Source: Manduca sexta
Lineage: Eukaryota; Arthropoda; Insecta; Lepidoptera; Sphingidae
Assembly: GCF_014839805.1 (NCBI RefSeq)
Contig: NC_051130.1
Location: 1,240,001 to 1,304,000 of the forward strand
DNA: 64,000 bases
Reading direction: 5' to 3'
Positions 24,597-36,900 of the stretch are shown here, piece after piece (positions within the stretch are counted from its first letter, which is position 1; each line of letters begins with the position of its first letter). The position numbers and the translations under genes are program-made. Below the pieces are notes generated by a model. That model saw only the letters and a program-made list of their open reading frames with translations, was not told the origin of the DNA and searched no databases.

Positions 24597-27500
24597 CTGC
24601 AAAGATCAAAGGTGCATTGTTATAATTGAAAAAAGAACTTGAGAGTTTCATTGCTTTCGTATCGTCAGACAGACGAAAGACATCCTCACCAATGCAATCA
24701 CAATGTTAATAGTAGTATTGTACCTGCGTTATTAGGCCCCATTTTACAATTCGAAATGCAGGCGAGGATGCTGTATATAAATCACTGCGGTTACTTTACT
24801 ATCGTAATAATATAGATGTACAATACATTTTTTGTTGTAATAAATCAAAAGATTGAAACATAATTTCAGACAAAGTAAATATAAATGTATGTAATGTAAA
24901 GATGTAAAACAATCAGTCGCGCCATTGTTCGATTGTGCAACAGACAGACTTAACATACGCAATGTTACATATTTGTGTGTTATTATTTTCGAATTGGGCT
25001 GCGAGGTCGCGAGAGTGGCGTTTTGGATTCACTCTCGTTGAATATTTTATAGTATATATCAAAAAAGTATGTTTTCAAATAAAAATTCGAAAACTTCAAT
25101 AAGATATTGGAAATTGAAACTTGTAATGACGGCACTTGGATACAGTAATAATCTACACTTTGAGGGTATATAGTTGAATCGGTGGTTGCCTCTAAGACAA
25201 TTTATACATAATATATATCCTTCTATTTATTTCACATTTTAAAATTTACTAATATGACGTACCGCTATAAAAAAAAGAAAACATTACCATTAGCTATTAA
25301 GTTAAGTAGAAAATATAGTGAAAATGAATTTAATAGATGAATTATTGTCACTGTTCCGCTTCCTTCGGCGGCACAGTACGCATCGGAGTCACAAGGCTAC
25401 TCGTTAACCTACCGGCCACATCCGCTCTCATATGAAAGGAACTTCCAACCTCTATTCACAGTAACCATAATTATAGACTGTTGAGAGATAAAATAAATGG
25501 CACAAAGTTAGAATAACTCCTATATTAAGCTATAAGAAGGTTTTTGAGCTGGAACATTGCCAGTGTGACAAGTATGACTTTAATACAATCGAACTCGTAA
25601 GCTAAAGTTAAAAATAAATATAATTTGCAATGTTTTTTTTATATGTATTTTTCAAAGGAACTCCTCCACCTGATGTTGAGTGGAGTAGGCTCCAGATAGT
25701 GACTGACCAGAGATAATTCGACATAATTGTCGCCTTGTTTTAATCTAGGTACACAAACTGATCCCGGAACACAATAGCCGAGGTCTAAAGTGGTGTAGCG
25801 ATACAAAATGTTCTAGTACCAAAGTTTATCTACATATAATAGTGACTAATTTAATACCGTTTCGAGCGAGTCAAAGTTCATAGTGAGTTGTTATTCGGAG
25901 CGCATAATTACACATCCTGCTAACGATGATCGATGAGAATTCTACTATCACGAAGAACATTATTTATTTTAATATTTTTGAAAGGGTCGATGACTTTGCG
26001 AATCTAGTTAGAAAGGATTAGATTGGTAATAGGATTACATGACTTAGAAGGGGCCACCTGTCATCTACTCTAGCAAATAAAGTCCTATTTTACGGAAAAT
26101 GAAAAAATGTAAGCAAATATCTACAATACCTTGTAGCATCTTAGCCTGAACTAGGTTCGTCGAAAAAGAAGATGTTCTTAGTTAAGTTTTGTTGTTTGCT
26201 TCCCGAAATGTACATACTTACATAGAATTACGCCTTTATCTCATAGCGTAGGTATAGAGTATGGATTGCCACTTTGCACGATTCTGGCATACTTATCTAA
26301 ATGTACATTAAGATAAAATTGTATCGTATTATTTTTTTCCAGTCAAATATTATGCAGGAATCAAACCCGAGACTATTCACGACCGGCTCATCATGCGCTA
26401 CACCATGAATATATTTACCTCTTTTCTGTTACTCAACAACAATACGCATGAGAGCACTTTCCTAAATGCAAGCTTAGCGTAACACGTAACTAGCTGCCGA
26501 CGTCTATCAACAGCCGACGTGTAGTGACGGATCGGGAGTGATTCCGGGTCTACAGCTTAGCTTTATGCCAAATACTAGGGAGAGTATACGTCTAGTATTA
26601 AATGGTAATTAGGGGCTCTCTTGACGTGTACTAAATACTACACCATTGTCCTTTCTTTTAGGGCTGTAGCCTAATCTTGTGTTTTTATGGACGATGATCA
26701 CATAGTATCAGCAAATTTGCTAGTTTACTAGCCTAAGCAAAAAAATACTATCTAATCAAGAACTATGAATTGCAAAGCTCTAGTTAAAATTGAAAATAGA
26801 CCTTGACGCTGACGAAGATGAATTATTTTTCAAGATTTTCAAAGTCTATGAATGTTACTAGACTTAGATTTCAACCCAATTCCATTCGTGCACAAACCGC
26901 CTTAAATGTCTATGTAATTATCTTTAGAGTGTTTTGTTCTTGTTCCCATAAGAAATTACAAAACGTGAGAAAATGATCCCGCGCTCCGATTTACGACTCT
27001 ACTGCGTACAGAATTAGGTAACTTATTGAAATTAGACTGCATTATGAAACTGAAATGCTTTGGAGTTAAGTCTTAATTGTTTTTATCTAGGTTTTACTCG
27101 TGTTCTGACTCAGTTAGGACTCTACCTATATTTGTATCCCTTAATATTTTACATTCTAATACTATTTAATAACAGTAAGCGCATCATCTCGTAGTCATCA
27201 TTAACTAATATAATCATAAGGAAAACCTTTTTTACGAACAAATTACAATACATTATAACAAAAGCTCCCATCTGCAGTAAAAAGGGCGTAGGTACAACTG
27301 CTGCAACCGAGTGTAACTTATTTAAGCCCTATAGTCGAATATAGAAAAGTACACCATTCTAACCTAACCCCGAAAAATTGACATCATTTTTTTCATATCA
27401 ATGAAAGCCTTATAGTAATAACTTGTCCTTAATCCCCATACAGACGCAATAACTCTACAACTCGACATGTTTTACAAATCTACGCAAATGACATGACCCT

Positions 27501-30500
27501 TGACTCCCTATTAGATCAACATTGCACCAAGCACCATTTATAAATCCACTTTCGTTCGTAAATTTTAGGGGCACGATGTACATTGCTTGCGAAACTAGTC
27601 ATTACCAAGATAGAGTCTGCATCGAGCGCGCAGTAGTCATTAGAAACTACAAAGTTCCCGTGCGTTCATTAAGAACATTAGAGACGGTACGATGGTGCAA
27701 CGTAATGCTCCTAATTCGCTATTTGTAATGGCGGAAGGTAAAAACTAAATTAATATGTTGAAGTAAATTATTTGTTAACAATCTGTTAGCTACCAAAATA
27801 TTTCATAACAAGATATCTATAGAACTTATAATAACTTATATAACACATATAGGCTGATGGAGTAATTGCCTAAGAGATAGGTAGACGTACAAAAAAAAAT
27901 ATTTCTTGTTATGATTTTCATCCCGTAATGCACTCGAGGCAAGCCTCCTTCTATATACCAAATTAAATCCCGGAAAATGCCTTGATATAAAAAAAATATT
28001 CCATGCTTCTAAGGCCTCTTTCACTCTTTAAGAAAACCTAAATATCAGATCAGAAAAGTGGAATTATAGTATAATTATAAAATTACTTCAGTCTTACCAC
28101 CATAAAAGCTCTCGAGGCTTTATAAAAGCCCTTCAAACAAATATGCAGTAAAACAAACAATAGTGTAAGACATTTAGAGGTGACCTTTACATCGATACTC
28201 GTCTCACCACGCCTTAACAGTCACGGCACGACATCACGTAAAGCTCTACTTGTAATGAAAGCTAACTGTATTCAATATATTCAATTAGATAGATTATATA
28301 AATACGGCAGAATTAATAATGAATTTTAAATTCATTGTTTAGAACGTCTATATGCACGGTGCATGTGCATTGTCCATTCGGGTAATGAGGGCAAACAATA
28401 TAATATAAGGACGAAACAAAAACCTTTAGTCTATATAATTGCCTTGTAGGTAATTTATACAGCAAAGTTATCAAAACTAATAAACTGAAGAAAATGTGTA
28501 GTGAGTGTGTAGTTTTCTAACTTCAAGCAGTAATTTCAGGCCAAACACAAAGTTGGTCATGAAAACTACATTTCTAAAATATTGAGCATGTTTTGAACGA
28601 TAAGATGGAATGATCAGCAATGTTTGAAATGTGAACATACCTGAGAATACATTAAACTACATTTTTAAAAATATTGAGCATGTTTTGAACAATAAGATGA
28701 AGGGATCAGCAATGTTTGAAATGTGAACATACCTGATAATACATTAAACTGAAACTATAACAACCGGGTACTCAATAGTTCCCATCCCAAGCCGCGCGCA
28801 GCCCGGTTGGTGTGTGATGGGCGCATGCAGCCGACATTACCACATTTAAGTCGTTTGCATCAGTTTCTATGCATTAAATTCCCAAGTGTTTCGCAAACTA
28901 ACGAAGATATGCCTCATTTAAATGCCCCAATACGTTCGAAACGTGAACTGCCGACCCAGTTATTTAAATCTTTACGCTTGCTGTCTCGAGCGCATCGGCT
29001 CGTCTCTGATGCGGCTAGTTTTTATCTCGTCCCGTAAATGGCATCATGTTAGCTGCAATCCGCGAGGTTGCGGTCATTAGTAAGTAAATTGTGATGCCTG
29101 TCAAAACATTTATCGTTAGTCGGCTATTATTTAATTATCGAATTATATCCAAACCGAGCAATAGAATTCTGAATTATCTTGTCTCTACTGCTCAGATAAT
29201 TCATATTTCAAACGCAGTGGTGCGTCAGTGCAGATTCGTGAACAAATTGCGTTTCCATTTATCATAGGATCCATTTTGACGTGTGTATTTGCCGGTGAGA
29301 ATCAATTAGCCGATTGACCTGTGCTCTAGAGCGAGCCTAGGATGCTTGCGTTTCGCGGTAGTGTGTAGTTTCCCGGTACGGTCACGACGCTTGATGCAAC
29401 AGCTGATCTCACGTCATTTTGTAACGCATCAGATACTGGGCCGCGTTTATTATTAGAGCAATATTACTCTATTAAGGTCAAATGTCAAGTGAGAAAAAGT
29501 GATGAGATATCAATAATAAGATGATTACTCGTTTAGTTAAAGGTGTTTCGTGCCAGTACTTAAGTAGTTAATTGGCATCTTTAAGCTGACTGATGGTGGG
29601 TGGAAGCTTTATTGCATATAATTGCTAGGATTTTGACAAAATGTTACACAGTTATTATTCAGTTACGCAAATGTTTCCTAATTTTCGGTGTATCCGTTGT
29701 AATAATCGTAGACGCGTCCCACTTTCAAGTGGAATTATACCTACTCATCAGATCAATAAGTGCGGCAAATAGTCGAGGCAAGGTTAAGTTGTGGTTAACG
29801 TATTAAGAATCCTGCAAAGCTCACAAGAAATAAATTGTATGTTTTTTCAATTCTAGTGTAACATTAAATCCACATTTAAATCTGATAATTTTTACGAACA
29901 ATGGTTTTTTGTCTGACAAAGCACTCATTCTGAACCACTGGCGATTAAGGTTCATTAGGACTTGATGCTTATAAAGATGTTTTAGTTTCTTGCGTGCAGA
30001 AATATACTTTAATGAAATTAGTTTTGTGCAAAAATTACCGCGATTGGTTTACTAATGGGTTTTAATTTACTCCGAATGTCGTCATATACCAGTTCTAATA
30101 AAATTAAGAGCAAAACTATGGACTAACTTCTCTATTATAATAATATTATGATTTTAGAACGTAATAACAAGTAATAAAAAATCACTCACCATCGTCAACA
30201 ATACCGGCAGCTTCGTCGCGAGCGTTCTGTTCCAAAGACTTGAGGATCTCCTCAGGGATCGGGGGCGGGGTGGGGAGGTGAGCGCCTTGGGGCACGAACC
30301 CGTTCTCGTCAGCAGTGTAGGTGATGCTGTAGTCTTGGCCGTCGTCGCCCTTGTACGCGAAGCTGCCCTGCGACTGCACGCCGTTGGTGGCCACTCCCTG
30401 AGCGTCAGCGCGGATGCCGTTGGAGGTCTCGAAGTCGTACGCGAACCCTTCGGCTGTCACCTCATTGTTCAGTCTGAGGATTTGCGCGTTGGCGTCAGCG

Positions 30501-32524
30501 GAGGCGGCGCCACCTCGGCCGCTGTATTGTCCGCTAGCACCACCGCTGTAGCCGCCGGCTCCGCCAGCGCCGCTGTATCCTCCAGCCTGGCCGCCGAAGC
30601 CAGATCCCGCGCCTCCATGGCCAAAAGCGCCTCCGGCACCACCGCCAAAGCCTGATCCCGCGCCGCCAAAACCTGATCCGGCACCTCCGAAACCGGAGCC
30701 AGCGCCTCCGAAGCCGCTGCCGCCCCCTTTAGGTCCGGCTCCTCCGAAGCCAGGCCCGAAGCCCGCGCCTGCGTTGCCTCTGGGCGGCAGGTACTTGTTG
30801 TCGAGGCGATCTGCCAAGCAGACACCGAGGACAGCGGCTAAGACGAACTGTGGGCGAAATGTATATTAATTAATATATACACAATTAACCAGCTCGTAAA
30901 AGAGGAGACACAAGAAATCCTAATCACATAGAATTTTGGTATTGGAAATTTGGTTCCCTTACGACGCAGCGTAGCGCAAAGAATTAAACTGAATCTTGTC
31001 CCTATCTTCCCTTTAATTCTAAACATGTTTTATACGCTCTTCTTTACATTGTAACAGTAAAAAATAAGCATAAACAAGACATAAATGGAGTGCAGTGGAT
31101 CTTGAATTATTGCATAAATTAATACTCCTTAAGGATAATTATAAACTTGACCTAGAAATTGACATAATGAAAACATACTACATTATGCTTAGAAACGGTA
31201 TTAGTAGTTTTTTATGCCTGATCATTTACATAATTATTTTTATTTTTACTAGGAGCAATACAAACAGTTTCGTAGCTCCGCGGGTGTAGAGCCGGCTACA
31301 CGAGAAACCGTGGGTTTGATTCCCAATTATAAATATGTTTGGAATCAACAATTAATACTTTCGACTCTTTGTTATGCGACTAACTGACGTTTTTCACATG
31401 CGCGATAGTCAGTAACATATTTTAAAAGTCTAAACCATGCTAGGTGCAATATTTAGGTTACAAACATGAAAATTATTAGAAATGCTTATATTCTTGATTT
31501 TATAGCAGTACTAACTTTACACAACCATTTCATTATATTCTTGTTCAAATGTTTTTACATTAATCTTATATCTCTGAAATTTTCCCGCGACTACGTTTTG
31601 CCTTCGTTTTTACACAACTGAAAAACAAGACAAAGTGTTTTCTCACCGCAAAGTACACACCGAGCTTATTAGTAACACTAGCCTGAACTATGAACAAGAA
31701 CTGCATTCGTCACCCTAAGTATAGATAAGCCTCATAAGTGGTGCTTATTAGCGAGAGTGATAAACAAGTCCCAAATGAATCCTAAGATCTATGACCCAAG
31801 CGGTATGGTATGTCATCACGCTAAGGTGTCTTCTGGTTTGCCCATCAGACCTATAGTTGGTGCGACCCACATTTTTTCTCAAGTGAATGGGCAATTGAAT
31901 TTCAAATGAAGGATGGTCTGTTAATTGCTGGGACGATACTAGACGAAACTAAAATGTACATCGAAATGCGACCGATACTATTTCGCAATTTATACGCGTT
32001 TGATGGGATTGGTTTTATAGACCTTCAAGATTCTTAACATATTTATTAATTATATGTATTGTATTTAATTGTCATACAAACGGATTTAACAGGGTCTTTC
32101 GTCCACCACGGTTACTAGTTCAGATCGACCTCACATACCTTTTTATGATTATGAAGTTTGGCACGTGGCGTATGCAAAATTCTTTACGTTTTTGGGTCAA
32201 GTTGATGGTATATCAATATTTGGATGTATCTTAGAACCAAACTTGAGACTATTGTCTTCGCAGTTCGTCCACCCTCGCAAAGCTACAGCTCTTGCCTTAT
32301 AGAGCTTTTTTATATAATTCGCGACCGCTATCACACCCACCCCTATTATAGTACCTGATCTTAGTTCTTAGCTTACTTTAACCCCATTAAACTATTCTTC
32401 AATTTTTTAATAAGACAGATAACGCACCCCTATCAGTCAAAGCTCGAATTTACCAACTAAGCTCGAGAAACCCACCCCTGTTCCACCCCCTTATAAACAA
32501 TGAAACGGCACTCACCAGTTTCAT
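24235..32524 (-). CDS. RR-1 glycine-rich cuticular protein, three exons, 342 aa
   Basis: The product is a secreted structural protein of insect cuticle expected to bind chitin through its Rebers-Riddiford domain. The join is 32516-32524, 30190-30847 and 24235-24596 on the minus strand; all junctions are GT-AG and phases agree (0, then 1), giving one frame of 1029 bases with its stop. Residues 1-15, [15 protein letters not shown], form a signal peptide with cleavage before Asp16. Residues about 28-120 are Gly/Ala/Phe-rich repeats, 124-198 the chitin-binding region, 223-342 a second Gly/Ala-rich tail ending in QTGYQY. RR-1 rather than RR-2 follows from the domain pattern and the PTPPPIP ending. 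A TATA box lies upstream at 32598-32604. I could not locate a convincing poly(A) signal close to the stop. A near-copy without exon 1 is at 45880-52279. Confidence 0.93.
24597..30189 (-). other. Intron 2 of the cuticle gene
   Basis: The intron is 5593 bp, AT-rich, with GT and AG ends. It contains a 91-bp tandem duplication (28563-28750). The fragment at 26346-26400 contains a box-B-like 'ggtttgattcc' on the minus strand and is a likely tRNA/SINE relic. Frames of 60-76 codons inside are matched in arm B only because the arms are near-identical. Confidence 0.85.
28563..28750. repeat. 91-bp tandem duplication in intron 2
   Basis: Two copies of a unit starting 'aaactacatttctaaaatat' and containing 'ttgagcatgttttgaac' and 'gatcagcaatgtttgaaatg' lie head to tail with period 91. 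They differ by a few bases. The same duplication is in arm B at 47828-48015, so it predates the separation of the arms. Confidence 0.88.
30190..30847 (-). CDS. Exon 2: signal peptide end, Gly-rich block and RR-1 domain
   Basis: The acceptor reads 'ttcgcccacag' and the donor GTGAGTGA. The exon encodes residues 4-222 plus one base. The extended consensus is complete: Gly164, Gly173, Tyr180, Ala182, Glu184, Gly186, Phe187, Pro195, Pro198, in the context [19 protein letters not shown]. Before it come four to five repeats of the type GAGSGFG and a YSGAGG segment, then the acidic-to-basic stretch [15 protein letters not shown] typical of RR-1 proteins. Confidence 0.95.
30848..32515 (-). other. Intron 1 of the cuticle gene
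   Basis: The intron is 1668 bp and separates the Met-Lys-Leu exon from the rest of the signal peptide. The part below 31840 has a counterpart in arm B; the part above does not. A tRNA-like relic lies near 31268-31325. First introns of cuticle genes often hold regulatory sites, but none is recognised here. Confidence 0.8.
32516..32524 (-). CDS. Exon 1 of the cuticle gene (Met-Lys-Leu)
   Basis: ATGAAACTG is followed by the donor GTGAGT. It supplies the first three residues of the signal peptide. A leader of about 50 bases separates it from the inferred start of transcription. This exon is not present in arm B, whose contig begins at the equivalent of 31840. Confidence 0.9.
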
Positions 32525-32597
32525 GTTAGTGGTTCGGATGCTGTGTGCCTCTCGCAAGTCTGCGATGAACTGTGATGAGCTAAGACGCGCCGGTGGT

Positions 32598-32604
32598 TAT
32601 ATAT
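32598..32604 (-). promoter_or_regulatory. TATA box of the cuticle gene
   Basis: TATATAA on the minus strand lies 74 bp before the ATG. About 30 bp further on is 'atcacagttc', a weak insect initiator-like sequence at about 32573, which fits as the start of transcription. Confidence 0.7.
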
Positions 32605-32669
32605 GCGGGGCTGGCTAGAGCGCGCGGCTGAAACCGTATCACGGCCACGGCTCGCGGGCGCGCGCACTC

Positions 32670-32795
32670 TTCCTGAGAATGTTTTGTGCATTTTAATTTC
32701 GACATCCGGATTGTTTTGGATTTAGGGTTAGGTTGGGAAGAGTTCCTGAGAATGTTTGTGCATTTCAATTTCGGTTCGATTGTTTCGGGTTAACG
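32670..32795. repeat. Direct repeat in the proximal promoter, period 73
   Basis: 'ttcctgagaatgttt-gtgcattt' followed by 'aatttcg' and 'gattgttt-gg' occurs at 32670 and again at 32743. The two lie roughly 100-220 bp upstream of the inferred start of transcription. A regulatory role is inference. Confidence 0.7.
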
Positions 32796-33834
32796 TTAGA
32801 TGGATCTTAGCTTTAGATCGTCTTGAATACTTAGCCTTGGAAGATGGAAAGTGACCTTACGGAAATGGATGAGGTCATGCTCTGGTATTGCAAATAATTG
32901 GATGATACATATAATATATATTAAACACACAGAGATTTGCTAAGGATTTGGTATTTTGTGTAAGTTTGTTAGCTAATCGTATTGTACATTCTGAAAATGG
33001 AAATATTATCACGCCTGTAGCCCTAAGGGTGGAAGCAGTAATGTAATAAGAGCAACTACTGTTGCCGAGTTTAGTTCTTTGTCAAGGTAAAGGATGATGC
33101 ATTGCGCACCTATCGATACACTGCGCACAAATTCCAATCCAAAACGTACATAAATCAAGAAATCTTATGTATCCTTCTCATTTTTTTTTTAATTTCCCAG
33201 TGGTTTTAAAAGTCTGATGATAATGTTATTAGACTATGACGCAATAGAACTTTATACATTTCGGAACTCATAATTGGGATAGAAGTAAACTTTTATATTA
33301 GGTACACATAAGCGCTTAATTCTCTGAAAATTAGGCAATAGCTGAGTTCGGCTTTGGAAGTGCATTCACATTTCACTGTGAGCTTATGCCTATATAGGGC
33401 ACAACTACGAATTCCATAGAACTTGTATGCATATTTTTCGAATAAAACTTTAAGTTCCTAACCTGCGAATCAAATACAAAGCTTCAGGGTTGAAATTTCA
33501 AGCAACCATTAAACCATTGAGGCTACATCCTTAACATAACATTTCATAAGTGCTTTTAACCGTTTTTTAGAAACACAATTATGTGTACCAAGAATTATTT
33601 ATGCGCAGGAAAAGGATTTTTCGGATAGCTCATGTTTTTCATTAGCTTCTAGAATAGTTATTTATATTGCCTCACCACATCAGTCTTACATTGAAAGAGG
33701 TCTGGAATTTAGAAGCTCGAATTACACTGGCTGAAATGTCCTTCAAATCGAAACCGGTGAAAAATGAAATAGAGGATGCAATGGTACCTACCCAACGTTT
33801 TTTTGGGTCGGTGAATTCGTGACTAGAATTTTTG

Positions 33835-33965
33835 TTCGACATGATGGGAAGCTGCCTATCTTATAATGGAAGCTCGGTGTCATAAAATGCGTGCCATTGC
33901 TGTTCCTGGCTCATAGGAGTTATTGTGGTGAGTGTGAAGGCGGGAAAGGCTCCATCTTATAATAA
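33835..33965 (+). repeat. Dispersed repeat shared with 19735-19850
   Basis: It contains 'gctcggtgtcataaaatgcg', 'ctggctcataggagttat' and 'gtgaaggcgggaaaggct' in the same order as the copies in both arms. It is outside the inverted arms, so this is a dispersed family. Confidence 0.6.
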
Positions 33966-36900
33966 AAAGGGAATCAACTTGATAAAGATATTTGTTATAG
34001 TTACTCATCTGCCTATCCCCTCAGAGTATAGGCACGAGCTTACGTATGAAACGTTAATTTATGGAGCTGAGTAACATTTAAATTATCATACCGTTACGCT
34101 AACGCCATGTTGAGCTTACATTTGTTTACGATGTAGCGAATCAACAATTACATTTTGCAGGAAAAATTTAATATATCCGGCTTGAACCTGAAATAACACA
34201 AATCAACGACGGAGTATCGGGGTTTTTTGGGTTTTAAAATACCTTGAAAATGTTTATCCATTATGATTATGTGGTGGATATGGTTGTGGGATTAATTTCT
34301 ACGCATTTAGCTCGTGAATGTCGGACCGTTGTGGGTAACATTAATGTCAGTTAGGGGTTTAGATTAACTTTGACCTGAACCTGATGTCCTCACAGGTTTC
34401 TTAAAGTAGCCTCGTCGCATCGTTTAGCCCTTCATAATCATCACATAGCGGCGCATTAGAGTATGCAGATGGAGGGACATGAGAGAATAACCTAATAAAG
34501 GTTACTTAGGTATCGAAGTAACGCCACACTGTTGCGTAACATGACGCGCAACATACCGCATCAAAATAATAGGTTAATGAAAATATAACTGTCAACTTCA
34601 AAATCCGTGCATTAGTAATGACAGCAATTAGAGTTACTGACTGCATCTTAGCTATTTTAATGTGAGGATTTACGATCCATTCACAGTGTTTTCATTAGTA
34701 GGCTCCGTTCATGCATGCCACTTGTATGATGCGGTTTTGTTGGATCAAAATGTTTGTGATTGCTAAATGTTTGTTTGTGGTTTTGAAAAAAATATACTAT
34801 CTTGAAAAGAGGCTTAGCTTTGCAATCACAATGCTGGACTTTCTTCTAATAAATTACTATATAATATCACGCTCGTAGCCCAAAAGGTGTAGACAGGCGT
34901 TTAGTGCAATTTCTATGCGATAGTACATATTGGTCCTTACAAATTGCAGGAACTCTATATGAATGACGGACGAGTATCTATGACTACTGAACTTTAACAG
35001 AGCCCTTATCGCGTAGTTTTCCCAAAATAAAATGAAATATTACCTGATATTTAGACACAGTTCTATCATAGAGGTTTAAGCATCACTTCTGCAGAAGATC
35101 AATAACGTTAAATACAAATTATTGTATTATTTTAATTTTAATTATAAGTTCAGAATTAGGATCAGGTGTAATATTCATATGAAAGTAAATTTTATACATC
35201 AATTAATGTATAACCTTTTCTTATTTCAGAAATACACTCTACCATTTATTATATTCATATAATATTCTCATTCGCGTTGAAATAGGTCGACAATAAGAAA
35301 CTAGAGTTCTTTCGTTAATTGAGGTTTTATATTTGAAATCCACTGTGCTATAGTATTAGTCGCATCATAGAAGGATAAAAGATACAATTATTTCAACTCA
35401 AGTCCTCAGTCTATCGATGAAATATATGGGTGGGGACTAAGATGTCCTGGGTGTGCATCCTAGATTGGACAGTATTTTGGATAAGTTTTTTTCAATACGA
35501 TTTTCCTGGAACTGGACACATTAAAGTTAGATGTAGTTATTCAGGTGAACGGTCGTAAAAGCTAAGCATATCCTTTACCCTAACATGCCTGAAAAGGTGT
35601 GGTACGCCATTAAATTGATGTGGAGTAAGAGAAAGTAGAAAAAAGCTTTCTCCATGAAATCCAATTTATGGTTTTTCCTTCTCTTGTACGGTGCAAAAAT
35701 AAAACCAGTTCTCAACAAAGTTTTACTACTTAATTTTTACACCGTATGAACTGTCAAATTTTAGCTTTAGCAAATTATAAGACTAAATAGATATGAGATA
35801 TTACTTTTATAAATGCATTGAACATTTGCCACGGTGTTAGAAATACGTATTCATTAAGATTTAAAATCTATAAAAAGTGAACTGAAGAACTTTTGTGTAT
35901 ATTACGTAACTTTAAATGCAAAATAGCGCTTGCGATGCACTAGTGATGTAGCTCTACATCCTTTATGAAGAGTAGATTATATTGAATTGATTAGACAAAC
36001 TAACATTAAGTAAATGAAGCAATAACAAAAACTTCTTACTAAGATGTGATCTCCCAGGGGGGTTTGACTTCTGGCGGACGGCCGATTGTAAAAACTAGGA
36101 CAAAACGTTCACGGAGCATTATGAAAACTTATATTGCACCTACTTTAAATCAGAAAGTGAGATAAGGGAAGGTGGTTTGAGTCGGTCACACATGACTCTT
36201 CTGGTATTATTTGTGCTGTATCACTTAATTACGATATTTAGATATAATTTAACGTCAAATAGCCCAAAAACTTATCTGTTAACTTATGTTATAAAAAATC
36301 GTCCATCGTTTGTACATCAGTTCACCCATCAACTATTTAAGTATAAATATCCTAGGTAATGTGTTGTTTATGTAGGACATTTATTGCATTTACTATATTC
36401 ACTTTTTTAGAACAAGGCCCATTTTTGGCATGCAAAAAGTAACATCACTGAAGTCATAGGTCGAGTTTATATAAGCGAATGGAAGAAATGCGGGCTAGTT
36501 GTGTGTAACGAGCCCGCGCGCCGCCGGCGACGCCTCAGCGATACCATTTATTATCGCGATGGTTTTGATAACCATAATTTTGTAGCTATATTGCAATGGC
36601 CTCAGTTTTGGGGATTGTCATTGCTAAAGGCTAGTTAATCGCTTGGGAGTTAGGGAAAACGCAAGAACTGCCCGTAAACAAAACGATTTAGAACTCTGAT
36701 TCACAAACAAATTGCGTTGTCGTCGCCCCGTAATACTCGACCCAGTAATGTCTATTTATAACATTGATTACAAAGTCCTTTAAAATTGGTCGCAACAAAG
36801 CTACGTTACTTATGTTTCACGGCAGGCAGCCGGTTGAAGGATATAACGAGTCTCTCCTGTAACGTACTTGAAATTTATATGTGATTTTAATCAGTAATAG

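Larger units (their letters stand above)
17658..31840 (+). repeat. Arm A of a large inverted repeat
   Basis: This stretch is the reverse complement of 44915-60325, apart from scattered substitutions and several indels. Anchors at both ends and inside agree: 31840 pairs with 44915, 30190 with 46538, 28563-28750 with 47828-48015, 24596 with 51972, 17658 with 60325. The pairing sum drifts only by indels, the main one being a 1.7-kb Helitron present only in arm B. It contains exons 2 and 3 of the cuticle gene. It may be a true duplication or the second haplotype. Confidence 0.93.

Noticed and set aside
24193..24642. 149-codon plus-strand frame opposite exon 3, rich in Ser/Thr/Ala
   Set aside because: It is the complement of the Gly/Ala-rich repeat; codon bias (GGN, GCN) leaves the opposite frames open. 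No independent motif.
28807..29037. 76-codon frame kept identical in both arms (also 47541-47771)
   Set aside because: It lies in intron 2, and identity only reflects overall near-identity of the arms. No domain or signal peptide.
30278..30655. 125-codon plus-strand frame opposite exon 2
   Set aside because: It is a complement of the RR-1 exon, open for the same reason, with no start context or domain.
31268..31325. Possible tRNA gene with box-B-like gggtttgattccca (also 50168-50222)
   Set aside because: No cloverleaf can be drawn with a paired acceptor stem; these look like decayed tRNA or SINE relics.
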